From positions 1 to 45,120 of the forward strand of contig JAFGSN010000098.1 in assembly GCA_016934575.1 (NCBI GenBank): 45,120 bases of DNA, written 5' to 3'. Source of the stretch: Vicinamibacteria bacterium. Lineage in GTDB: Bacteria; Acidobacteriota; Vicinamibacteria; Fen-336. How positions within the stretch are numbered: position 1 is the stretch's first letter; every line of letters starts with the position of its first letter. The notes beneath the pieces were generated by a model. The model worked only from the letters and a program-made list of their open reading frames with translations, had not been told where the DNA came from and ran no database searches. Of this stretch, positions 15,904-23,241 are shown piece by piece. The position numbers and the translations under genes are program-made.

Positions 15904-17052
15904 TCACGATCGAGGCGTCAATCGTACGACGAGATCAAGCCGGCGTCCTTCTCGTAGCACGGTGACCGTGACGTTGTCGCCGATCTTACGCTTTTCGAGC
16001 AAATCGGAAACGTCATATGGATTCTCGACCGCTTCGCCGTCAATGTCCGTGATCGAGTCGCCCAAATGAATCCGCCCGAAAGCATCACGCGTCGTGGGTC
16101 GAATCCCCGCGCTTTCCGCGGCGCTTCCCGGCGTGACTTCGATCACGAGCACGCCCTGCACGCCGCGATGCTTCGCCAGCCGGACGCCAAGCTCTGGACG
16201 AACGGCTTTGCCGTGACTGATGATCTGCGGAACGATCTTGTTCACCGTGTCGACGGGAACCGCGAAACCGATGCCGATGTAGGTGCCGACGTTGCGCGGG
16301 CTGAAAATCGCAGTGTTGACGCCAATCAATCGGCCGGCGCTGTCCAGAAGCGGTCCGCCCGAGTTGCCCGGATTGATCACGGCGTCGGTTTGAATGACGT
16401 CCTTGATGGGACGCCCGGTAACCGAACGAATCTCCCGTCCCAATGCGCTGATGATCCCCGTCGTGAGCGTCTGGTCGAGGCCGAATGGATTGCCGATGGC
16501 AAAGACCTTCTGACCCACTCGGAGGTCGTGCGAGGAGCCAATGAGTATCGGATGCAGTTGCTCGGGCGGCGCCTCGATCCTCAAAACCGCGAGATCCTTG
16601 TCCGCCTCGATGCCGGCCAGTCGCGCGCTCCAACTCGAGTGATCCGCCAACGTCACTTCCGCCGCCTGTGCGCCCTGTATGACATGAAAATTCGTGACGA
16701 CGTATCCTTGCGTGTCCCAGACGAATCCCGATCCCGTGCCTTGCGGCACCTCGAGCACGTTGAGCCCCAATAAGTCGCGACGAATCTTGAGATTCGTGAT
16801 GTAGACGACGGATGGCGCCGTTCGCTCGAACAGCTCCACTGTTCCCTTCTCGTCTTCCGCCAGATCTCCGCGCGCCGCGATCGAACGCGGCTCCGCCGGC
16901 TGGTGCACGTACGTGCGACCGCCCGTGAGTATCCACATCGCCACTCCGACGAGCGCGGGCAACAGCACCAACCATAGAAGCAACGGCACGATTCTGACGT
17001 GCGTCGATCGTCGCTGACGCCGCTCCGGAAGGTCGTCGATCTCTTCGTCCAT
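15904..17052 (-). CDS. membrane-anchored HtrA/DegS-like serine protease with one PDZ domain
   Basis: 382 residues. The cytoplasmic head is acidic then basic, followed by one membrane helix (about 21-43). The trypsin-like domain at about 75-275 has an intact triad: His123 in TNFHVI, Asp153 in DKDLAVL and Ser231 in NPGNSGGP. A single PDZ domain at about 285-375 reads GVLVIEVTPGSAAESAGI. The tether and single PDZ match DegS-type envelope-stress proteases, which trim anti-sigma factors or misfolded envelope proteins. A link to the zinc-finger anti-sigma at 10069 is possible but unproven. A second, two-PDZ HtrA is encoded at 31507. Confidence 0.9.
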   Translation of the reverse strand: MDEEIDDLPERRQRRSTHVRIVPLLLWLVLLPALVGVAMWILTGGRTYVHQPAEPRSIAARGDLAEDEKGTVELFERTAPSVVYITNLKIRRDLLGLNVLEVPQGTGSGFVWDTQGYVVTNFHVIQGAQAAEVTLADHSSWSARLAGIEADKDLAVLRIEAPPEQLHPILIGSSHDLRVGQKVFAIGNPFGLDQTLTTGIISALGREIRSVTGRPIKDVIQTDAVINPGNSGGPLLDSAGRLIGVNTAIFSPRNVGTYIGIGFAVPVDTVNKIVPQIISHGKAVRPELGVRLAKHRGVQGVLVIEVTPGSAAESAGIRPTTRDAFGRIHLGDSITDIDGEAVENPYDVSDLLEKRKIGDNVTVTVLREGRRLDLVVRLTPRS

Positions 17053-17363
17053 GCGCCCCTCACATCCACGCGACGAGCCGGCGATACTCCCCGATCATCC
17101 CGATCACCGAGCCTCTCGCGTTGTTCCGCTGTCAATCCTGCATGTTTAATCGCTGAAGCCTGCTGAATTCTACACGAATGCGCGAAAAATCCCTTTGCTG
17201 GCAAATGCTTGACGCCAGATTCCACTTGGCTGTGAGCCGACAGGTCGAAACCCCGGAACGGCGCACCCTCCGGCGCTTCAGAAATGTGACGGGACGCGCG
17301 CCCGGAGCGGCTTTTTCATCCAAGCGTTCTTCGCGCTTCGCAGCGCCTCGGTCGTCGATCAGC
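17053..17363. other. intergenic region upstream of the anchored HtrA gene
   Basis: No gene or clear promoter pair found. A TTGACA on the minus strand (around 17135-17130) lacks a matching -10 box at normal spacing. I saw no tRNA-like cloverleaf or clear intrinsic terminator. Confidence 0.4.
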
Positions 17364-18182
17364 TCAGCTACGACATGATTCCCGCCCGCGTCGGGCGACC
17401 GATCTCTCGGCGATCGTCTCTCGTTTTCCCAGGACGGCCACTCGCTTGCCGCTTTGTCGTTGCTCGCGGAAATCGTGTCCTTCCATCGGGACAACCAGGC
17501 ACATCTCCATCAGTCGGGAACGCAATCTGTGTCCGATACGTTCCACGAGATATTCCTGTCGTTTCATCGAATCGTCCAGCAAGGCTTCCCTGGGCCGAGC
17601 GTCGGAATAGTTGGTTGTAATTAGCGTCACGCGGTTGTTCATGTATCGGCTATTGAGGACGAAGAACAGCGTGTCGTGCATCCAGTCCGTGATCTTCCAT
17701 GCGCCCAGATCGTCGAGCAGCAGCACATCCGTATCGATGACCGGCTGAAGAACCTGCAACTCCGTCATGCGCACGTCGTGATTGTAACTGTTCCTGATCT
17801 CGCGAAGCAGCTCGTTGAAATCCCAGTACTGACCGCGCGCCCTGTTTCCGGTGACGAGTTCACGAAGCACGCTCACCGCGAGATGCGTCTTGCCGACGCC
17901 GGGGCCGCCGGTGAAGATCAGGCCCAGCCCTTCGTCGGGCTCCGCGAAAGGATACCCTTGGCAAAAGCTCATCGCCCGCTCGAGAGCCGCCCGCAACGAC
18001 GGATTGCCCGGCTCGAACGTCCCCAGATTGCAGTGCGCGTAACGCGGCGGAATTCGGCATGCAATCGAAAGATCGTCTTCATTATCCCCGCGTGCACTAC
18101 GACAAATACAGGGTCGCGCGTACTCACGATCCTCGCTGATCACGATCTCGAACCCGGTGCCGTCGCATCGTTCACAGATCAA
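17364..18182 (-). CDS. DnaC/IstB-like AAA+ ATPase with N-terminal zinc motif
   Basis: 272 residues. The N-terminus has two Cys pairs (CERC at 3-6, CIC about 25-27) that could bind zinc. The AAA+ core has Walker A GGPGVGKTH (about 91-99), Walker B LLLDDLG, and a sensor-type TLITTN. This is the DnaC helicase-loader / IstB family. No IstA transposase or terminal repeats are nearby, so a replication or recombination accessory ATPase is more likely than a transposon part. Its TTG start overlaps the stop of the upstream sigma-factor gene (TTGA), so it is translated from the same mRNA by coupling. The C-terminal ~25 residues are Arg/Ser-rich and unlike the family. Confidence 0.8.
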   Translation of the reverse strand: MICERCDGTGFEIVISEDREYARPCICRSARGDNEDDLSIACRIPPRYAHCNLGTFEPGNPSLRAALERAMSFCQGYPFAEPDEGLGLIFTGGPGVGKTHLAVSVLRELVTGNRARGQYWDFNELLREIRNSYNHDVRMTELQVLQPVIDTDVLLLDDLGAWKITDWMHDTLFFVLNSRYMNNRVTLITTNYSDARPREALLDDSMKRQEYLVERIGHRLRSRLMEMCLVVPMEGHDFREQRQSGKRVAVLGKRETIAERSVARRGRESCRS

Positions 18183-19075
18183 TTGAGATACCCCCGCAAT
18201 CCGTCAGCCGCCTTGAGGCGGCGCAACCTCTCTTTGGCGCGGCTCTCGATCTGCCGGACGCGCTCGCGCGTGAGCTGCAATCGATCGCCGATCTCTTGGA
18301 GCGTACGCGGCTCATCGCCATCCAGACCAAACCGCAAGCTGATGACCTCACGCTCTCGGGCGTCGAGACCGTCGAGCAACGCGCGGACCTGGTGCGCAAG
18401 CGATTCACGGATCAGCTCCTCTTCGACCGTGGGGATCGACTCCTGCTCAAGAGTGTCTTCCAGCATGAAGCTGCCGTCATCCGCAATGGCCGTCGATAGC
18501 GAAATCTCAGATCCCGTAATGGCACGCAACGTCGCAATCTCCCGCCGACTGAGCTTGGTCGCTTCTGCGATCTCGTCCTCCGTCGGTAAATGATCCAGCT
18601 CCGCCGCCAGACGATCCTCGGCGAAGCGGAGTCTGTGCATCTTTCCGGTGACCTTGTGCGGAAGTCGAAACGGACGTGCCTGCAGCGACAGCGCGTTCAG
18701 GATCGCTTGCCGTATCCACCAGACGGCATACGAGATGAAGCGTACGTTGCGCTCCGGGTCGAATCTCCGCGCGGCTTCGATCAAACCGAGATTCCCTTCA
18801 TGAATCAAATCGACGAACGCGAGCCCATACCCGCGATAGCGTTTGGCGTACGAGACGACGAAACGAAGATTGGTTTCGACCAGCCGATTCAGCGCGTCGC
18901 GATTCCCCGCTCTGATGCTTCGGCCGACTTCCTTCTCCTGCTCCGGCGTCAGTTGCGGGAAACGGGATATGGCATGCAGATATGCCTGAAGACTGTCGCC
19001 GGACGCATCTGACTCCGTTCGCGAGGCACCGAGCCCTCGTTTCTGATCGGCGCGATTCTTGTTGCGGGAAGGCAT
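18179..19075 (-). CDS. group-2 sigma-70 factor (RpoD/RpoS-like, no region 1.1)
   Basis: 298 residues from the ATG at 19075, placed just downstream of a minus-strand TATAAT at 19108-19103; a longer frame would start upstream of that promoter. Region 1.2 begins DSLQAYLHAIS. Region 2 reads NLRFVVSYAKRYRG, then LIHEGNLGLIEAARRFD, with the promoter-melting RFISYAVWWIRQAI. Region 3 and region 4 (REREVISLRFGLDG, then LQLTRERVRQIE) follow. The absence of region 1.1 and the short length mark an alternative, not housekeeping, sigma. Directly following dnaJ-hspR suggests a stress role; that is inference. Confidence 0.9.
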   Translation of the reverse strand: MPSRNKNRADQKRGLGASRTESDASGDSLQAYLHAISRFPQLTPEQEKEVGRSIRAGNRDALNRLVETNLRFVVSYAKRYRGYGLAFVDLIHEGNLGLIEAARRFDPERNVRFISYAVWWIRQAILNALSLQARPFRLPHKVTGKMHRLRFAEDRLAAELDHLPTEDEIAEATKLSRREIATLRAITGSEISLSTAIADDGSFMLEDTLEQESIPTVEEELIRESLAHQVRALLDGLDAREREVISLRFGLDGDEPRTLQEIGDRLQLTRERVRQIESRAKERLRRLKAADGLRGYLN

Positions 19076-19102
19076 AGTCGGCGCGTCAAGCAAAGACGAT
19101 CG

Positions 19103-19108
19103 ATTATA
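19103..19108 (-). promoter_or_regulatory. -10 box for the sigma-factor/ATPase operon
   Basis: Perfect TATAAT on the minus strand, 28 nt before the chosen sigma-factor ATG. No good -35 box at 16-18 nt, so the promoter may need an activator or alternative holoenzyme. Confidence 0.45.
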
Positions 19109-19137
19109 ATGCATCCGCTCTCGAACACGTGGAGCAT

Positions 19138-19554
19138 TCACAAAGACTCGGAAGGCTTCGGCACGATTTGTCGCGGCGGCAGTTTTACGAGCGCTTGCTC
19201 GAAGCGTTCCTTCCAACCATCGCGGTTCGCGCGCGCCAGCTCTTCCTGAACATAAGCGACGAACTCAGTGATCTCGGCCTGCATGCGCTCCATCTTGGCG
19301 CGCATGTTGAGGACGACTTCGACGCCGGCCAAGTTCACTCCCAGATCACGCGTCAGGTTGAGTATCGTCTCGAGCTGCCACAAGTCTTCTTCCGAGTATA
19401 GGCGCGTATTTCCTTCCGTACGCGAAGGCTTGAGCAAACCCTCGCGCTCGTATAGACGCAGCGTCTGTGGATGTATGCCAAAACGCTTGGCCACGACGCT
19501 GATCATGTAGTAACGACCTTCGCCAGTCTTCGTGCGACTCGCTCGACGCGCCAT
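19138..19554 (-). CDS. hspR: heat-shock repressor HspR (MerR family)
   Basis: 138 residues. An N-terminal MerR-type winged helix: VVAKRFGIHPQTLRLYEREG recognition region, then LKPSRTEGNTRLYSEEDL, and LTRDLGVNLAGVEVVLNMR leading to the dimerising helix. HspR normally represses dnaK, dnaJ, clpB and lon operons until unfolded protein titrates DnaK. The gene starts 3 nt after the dnaJ stop with GGGAG upstream, the classic dnaJ-hspR order, so it is probably autoregulated. I found no canonical HAIR operator upstream of dnaJ or dnaK. Confidence 0.92.
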   Translation of the reverse strand: MARRASRTKTGEGRYYMISVVAKRFGIHPQTLRLYEREGLLKPSRTEGNTRLYSEEDLWQLETILNLTRDLGVNLAGVEVVLNMRAKMERMQAEITEFVAYVQEELARANRDGWKERFEQALVKLPPRQIVPKPSESL

Positions 19555-19557
19555 TTT

Positions 19558-20688
19558 TCACTCCCGCCTTTCACGCGTGCGATCGACGCCGGCTTCGCTC
19601 GGCGCAATCGCGGCGTTAACAAGCGCTCCGCGGGGATTCATGGGATTACGTTCTGCGACTTGACGCAGAAGCTCGCGGCTGTGATCGTCGCTGATCGTCG
19701 GCACAACAACTTGAATCACGACGTAGAGATCCGCGCGACTCTTCTTTCCTATCCGCGGCGCTCCTCGCCCGCGCAGCCGAAAACGCTGCCCCGCCTGCGT
19801 GCCCGTGGGAAGCTCGATCGTCACCGGGCCGTCCGGCGTGGGAACCTCGATATGACCGCCGATCGCCGCCTCCACGATCGTCACCGGCACGGTGCATACG
19901 AGATCCTCTCCCTCCCAGCGATAAAACTCATGCGGCTCCACTTCGATCGTCAATATCAGATCTCCCGATGCTCCGCCGCGACTTCCGGCGTTGCCGGCGC
20001 CGGGGATCCGCAACTGACTGCCGTCACGGACGCCTTTGGGAATCTCGACGTCCAGCCACTCGCTCTGAGTCAGGCGGCCGTCTCCACGGCATCGGTCGCA
20101 GCGACGAAACGCGATAACGCCGCTGCCGGAGCAATCCGGGCAAGCACGAGCGAATACCATGTGGCCTCGACGCGCCTTGATGATCCCGGCGCCCTGGCAG
20201 CTCTTGCAAGCGATGCCGTCGCGCGCCACAACTCCCGCCCCCGCGCACACGGGGCAGTGATCCAATCGAACGAGGTGAACACGCCGTTTTGTTCCAGAAA
20301 AAATCTCGTCAAGACCCACGCGTGCGGTGAGCTGCAAGTCCTCGCCCACGGTGTTTTCAACAGCAAATCGGTCCAATGTCGATCCGAAGATCTCTTTGAA
20401 ACCTACGCTCTCCTGAATCGCCTCGGCCGAGAAATCGAAGCCCTCGAAACCAATGCGAGACGTGTCGTCAGAACCGGAGGCAATGACGTCTCCACGATCG
20501 TATGCCGCGCGCCGCTCGGGGTCCGAAAGCACCTCGAAGGCTTGAGCAATCGCTTCGAAGCGTGAAGCGGCGATCTTGTCTCCCGGATTGAGGGCAGGAT
20601 GCAGCATGCGAGCACAACGTCGATACGCACGTCGAATCTCGGCCGCTGTCGCCTTAGGGGGAATTCCCAATTTATCGTAGAAATCCAT
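19558..20688 (-). CDS. dnaJ: DnaJ-type co-chaperone with HPA instead of HPD
   Basis: 376 residues. J-domain at 1-70, short Gly/Phe region, zinc-binding domain at about 145-220 with four CxxCxGxG repeats (CPVCAGAG, CKSCQGAG, CPDCSGSG, CDRCRGDG), then the two C-terminal substrate-binding beta domains. The canonical His-Pro-Asp loop that triggers DnaK ATP hydrolysis reads His30-Pro31-Ala32 (codon at 20593-20595). Asp is required for DnaK stimulation in known J-proteins, so this copy may bind substrate but poorly activate DnaK, or use a different contact. It is co-transcribed with hspR and shares promoter 20729-20756. Another standard DnaJ probably exists elsewhere in the genome. Confidence 0.92.
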   Translation of the reverse strand: MDFYDKLGIPPKATAAEIRRAYRRCARMLHPALNPGDKIAASRFEAIAQAFEVLSDPERRAAYDRGDVIASGSDDTSRIGFEGFDFSAEAIQESVGFKEIFGSTLDRFAVENTVGEDLQLTARVGLDEIFSGTKRRVHLVRLDHCPVCAGAGVVARDGIACKSCQGAGIIKARRGHMVFARACPDCSGSGVIAFRRCDRCRGDGRLTQSEWLDVEIPKGVRDGSQLRIPGAGNAGSRGGASGDLILTIEVEPHEFYRWEGEDLVCTVPVTIVEAAIGGHIEVPTPDGPVTIELPTGTQAGQRFRLRGRGAPRIGKKSRADLYVVIQVVVPTISDDHSRELLRQVAERNPMNPRGALVNAAIAPSEAGVDRTRERRE

Positions 20689-20728
20689 CGCAAACCTTCT
20701 GTAAATCTCGATCGACTCTCAGGTGCAG

Positions 20729-20756
20729 AATATAGACGTGAGCGCCCAATAGTCAA
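20729..20756 (-). promoter_or_regulatory. sigma-70-type promoter for dnaJ-hspR
   Basis: On the minus strand, TTGACT (20756-20751), 16-nt spacer, TATATT (20734-20729), about 40 nt before the dnaJ ATG. The -10 sequence is the same as in the dnaK promoter. Confidence 0.65.
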
Positions 20757-20846
20757 CTTTTCGACATCTCCAGAAAGCGAGCCCGTCTTGAGCGCGCCTA
20801 TAAAGAGATTGGCGGGTGCAAATCGACGTGCGCGACGACAGCGTCT

Positions 20847-22184
20847 TCAAACCGACGGCGTTCTGCCGCAACACTTTTTGTAGATACGGCCACTTCCGCA
20901 TGGACAAGGCGATTCTCGCCTCGGCTTCCCGCCGCTAACGGCGGGTCGCTCCCGCTGTCGCGCCCAGGCCATGACGTTTGCCGGCGGTCTATGACACGAC
21001 AGTTCGTCCGCCATGAAACGCATGTAGGGATCAATATGCCGGAAGAACATCTGAAACGCCGGGCACAGGTAACTGATCGGGGGCTCGCTATCGCCCGTCG
21101 ACACGAACCGGTGCTTGGGGCATCCTCCGCTGCAGGCGAAGAGCACGTCGCATTCTCGACAACGCCGCGGAAGATCCGCCTTGGACTGACCGAAGCGTCT
21201 CTGGTCCGCCGACAGAGCCATCGCGCCCAGCGACGCCTGCAACACATTGCCGAGACGATGCTCGGGAAATACAAAGTGATCGCAGGAGTAGACGTCCCCG
21301 TTATGCTCGATGACCATCGCGTCGCCGCAGACCGCTCGCGCTGTGCACAAGCTCGGCTCGCGTCCCATCCAGCATTCGAGCGCGACGTCGAAGGCTTGAA
21401 CGTAGCTTCGTCCGACGTCCCTGCGCACCCAGTCATCGAAGACGGCGCACAGGAACCTCCCATACTGCTCAGGTCCGACGGACCATTCGGCGATTCGAGC
21501 CTGACCCCGATACGCCGGCGGAACAATCGCCAGACCCACAGGCGTCGGCTTCGCGGCGATCCTCTCGACAATGGGGATGAACTGCATGAAACGGCTTCCC
21601 GCCTCACGTAAGAATCGATAGATTTCGAGCGGTCGTTCCCCGTTGTCCCGATGTACGGCGGTCAGAGTGTTGAATTCGACGCCCTGTCGTCGCAAGAGCA
21701 TGATCGCGCGTTTCACGCGATCAAAGGTCGGCTGACCGCCGCGGTCGATACGATGACGGTCATGGTATTCCCTTGGTCCATCGATCGATACGCCTACCAG
21801 AAAACGATTCTCGGCAAGGAAGGCGGCCCACGACTCGTCGAGCAGCAAGGCATTGGTCTGGATGGCGTTTTCGATACGCTTGCCCTGCGCGTATCTACGC
21901 TGAAGCGCGACGACGCGCCTGTAGAAGTCCAGTCCAGGAAGAGTCGGCTCGCCCCCTTGCCAGACGAAGTTTACGACGGGCGCGTCTTGTTCTTCGATAT
22001 ACTGGCGAATGAACTCCTCGAGCACTTCAGCCGGCATCGTCCATCTCGAGGCGTCCGGAAACAGACGCGTTTTTTCAAGATAGAAGCAATACGTGCATTT
22101 GAGATTACAGAAAGGCCCCGTCGGCTTGGCAAGAACGTGAAAAGCCCGCGCGCGTCTCGCAGAACCCGGCGCTCGACCGGTCAT
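20847..22184 (-). CDS. radical SAM/SPASM sulfatase-maturase-like enzyme with SEC-C tail
   Basis: 445 residues. The radical SAM cluster CNLKCTYC (Cys26, 30, 33) and the following FYLEK are diagnostic for anaerobic sulfatase-maturating enzymes, which oxidise Cys or Ser in sulfatases to formylglycine. WQGGEPTL and VSIDGP match the SAM-binding strands. A Cys-rich SPASM region (about 290-375: CGDAMVIEHNGDVYSCDHF, then CRECDVLFACSGGCPKHR) binds two auxiliary Fe-S clusters. The extreme C-terminus adds a SEC-C zinc motif (CPCGSGRIYKKCCG). No sulfatase is in the window, so the partner is elsewhere, or the enzyme matures another peptide. Confidence 0.88.
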   Translation of the reverse strand: MTGRAPGSARRARAFHVLAKPTGPFCNLKCTYCFYLEKTRLFPDASRWTMPAEVLEEFIRQYIEEQDAPVVNFVWQGGEPTLPGLDFYRRVVALQRRYAQGKRIENAIQTNALLLDESWAAFLAENRFLVGVSIDGPREYHDRHRIDRGGQPTFDRVKRAIMLLRRQGVEFNTLTAVHRDNGERPLEIYRFLREAGSRFMQFIPIVERIAAKPTPVGLAIVPPAYRGQARIAEWSVGPEQYGRFLCAVFDDWVRRDVGRSYVQAFDVALECWMGREPSLCTARAVCGDAMVIEHNGDVYSCDHFVFPEHRLGNVLQASLGAMALSADQRRFGQSKADLPRRCRECDVLFACSGGCPKHRFVSTGDSEPPISYLCPAFQMFFRHIDPYMRFMADELSCHRPPANVMAWARQRERPAVSGGKPRRESPCPCGSGRIYKKCCGRTPSV

Positions 22185-22211
22185 GAGCCGATGGCGCGGA
22201 CTATCGCCGGC

Positions 22212-22655
22212 TCAGATGAACAGATGCTCGTCTCCGACGTATCGACGCGCGTCGCCTTTCCGCTCGTGATCAACCGTTCCCAGCCGTCTGTAGACCTCGA
22301 TCCCACGGCGCACGCCTTTGATCAACGCCGCTAAATCGGCCAACGGCGCCAGAGGTCGCAGAATGAGCGCCTGGGCCGTATGAATAGTCTCTTCAAGGGA
22401 ATCGAGCGCACCCGCGACGACCGCGGACAAGCGTCGGGCCTGATCACGTGCGATATCCGAGATCTCAACGACGCTCTCGCTGGCGCGCGTCAGATTTCGC
22501 AGCCCAGGACGAATTTCATCGTCTATCCGCCTCTGGATCTCATCCAGACGACGAGCCAGACGGCGACCGTTCAGCGCCAAGCCGATGAGAAACCCGGTCT
22601 GCATCAGCGAACTCAGCGCAATGACCCCCAGGAATGCAACAACCCAGGATTCCAT
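22212..22655 (-). CDS. single-pass membrane protein with coiled coil, DUF948-like
   Basis: 147 residues. One N-terminal membrane helix (about 5-27) is followed by a long amphipathic helix (about 30-105; RRLARRLDEIQRRIDDEI then RNLTRASESVVEISDIARD) and a short polar tail. This matches the general shape of DUF948/YoxC-like proteins. GAGGGGG lies just before the ATG. It stands between the radical SAM gene and a YtxH-like gene in the same direction; such pairs are often stress-induced envelope proteins. The function is not known. Confidence 0.65.
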   Translation of the reverse strand: MESWVVAFLGVIALSSLMQTGFLIGLALNGRRLARRLDEIQRRIDDEIRPGLRNLTRASESVVEISDIARDQARRLSAVVAGALDSLEETIHTAQALILRPLAPLADLAALIKGVRRGIEVYRRLGTVDHERKGDARRYVGDEHLFI

Positions 22656-22707
22656 GCCCCCTCTTCACATGATGAACATCATCATCAGCCCGCACATCGC
22701 TCGACGA

Positions 22708-23034
22708 TCAACCCTGCTTCCCTCGTTCGGTCTTGAACGCTTGACGTCCGGCTTCAACGGCCGCCGCCAGCCGATCCCGACCGTCCTTGATCGTCTCCTT
22801 CTGCTTGTCGACGAACTCGCCGGCATCTTGAACCAACTCGCGGCTTTTCGAGACGGCCTTCTCTTTGTAGTCCCGCCCTCGATCAACTCCTTCCCGGATC
22901 TTCTCTCCGAGAAACTCGCGAGTTTCTCGCCCTGATCGCGGAGCGAAGAGCACGGCCAGAGCGGCACCGCTCAACGCGCCCACGATGAATGAGAGCAGGA
23001 TTCCGCCAGCGTTGTTTCTCTGATCGTCGCTCAT
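22708..23034 (-). CDS. YtxH-like small membrane protein
   Basis: 108 residues from the ATG at 23034, which has GGAGG 5 nt upstream; an earlier in-frame start lies upstream of the promoter. One glycine-rich membrane helix (about 9-31: GGILLSFIVGALSGAALAVL) is directly followed by FAPRSGRETR, the hallmark of YtxH/gas-vesicle-protein-like stress proteins. A charged amphipathic helix with KAVSKSRELVQDAG and KQKETIKDGRDRL follows. The family is often general-stress regulated; no biochemical role is established. Confidence 0.8.
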   Translation of the reverse strand: MSDDQRNNAGGILLSFIVGALSGAALAVLFAPRSGRETREFLGEKIREGVDRGRDYKEKAVSKSRELVQDAGEFVDKQKETIKDGRDRLAAAVEAGRQAFKTERGKQG

Positions 23035-23068
23035 CACGCCCTCCTTCTCGTCCGTTGTCGAGATGAGC

Positions 23069-23097
23069 ATTATATTCCGCGCAGGTCCGCGTCGCAA
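23069..23097 (-). promoter_or_regulatory. sigma-70-type promoter for the YtxH-like operon
   Basis: On the minus strand, TTGCGA (23097-23092), a 17-nt spacer and TATAAT (23074-23069), ~35 nt before the YtxH ATG. Probably drives the YtxH, DUF948-like and radical SAM genes. Confidence 0.6.
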
Positions 23098-23205
23098 GCA
23101 AATCATCTGCACTGAACAACAGAGGTCAATTCCTACAGCGCCGATCCGTGCCGTTCACGAACGACCGCGAGCCCTTCCGATTCGCTTCAGGCCGTTTGGC
23201 GGGCC

Positions 23206-23233
23206 TTGCCGCATGACCCACCGCCGCTGTAAT
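23206..23233 (+). promoter_or_regulatory. candidate promoter giving a near-leaderless PBP1A mRNA
   Basis: TTGCCG (23206-23211), 16-nt spacer, TGTAAT (23228-23233). The predicted start site would be about at the ATG (23242), and no Shine-Dalgarno site is visible. Weak boxes. Confidence 0.35.
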
Positions 23234-23241
23234 CTGAACGC

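Noticed and set aside
17364-18182. IS21-family transposon (IstB-like ATPase)
   Set aside because: No IstA transposase, no terminal inverted repeats, and the gene is coupled to a sigma-factor gene.
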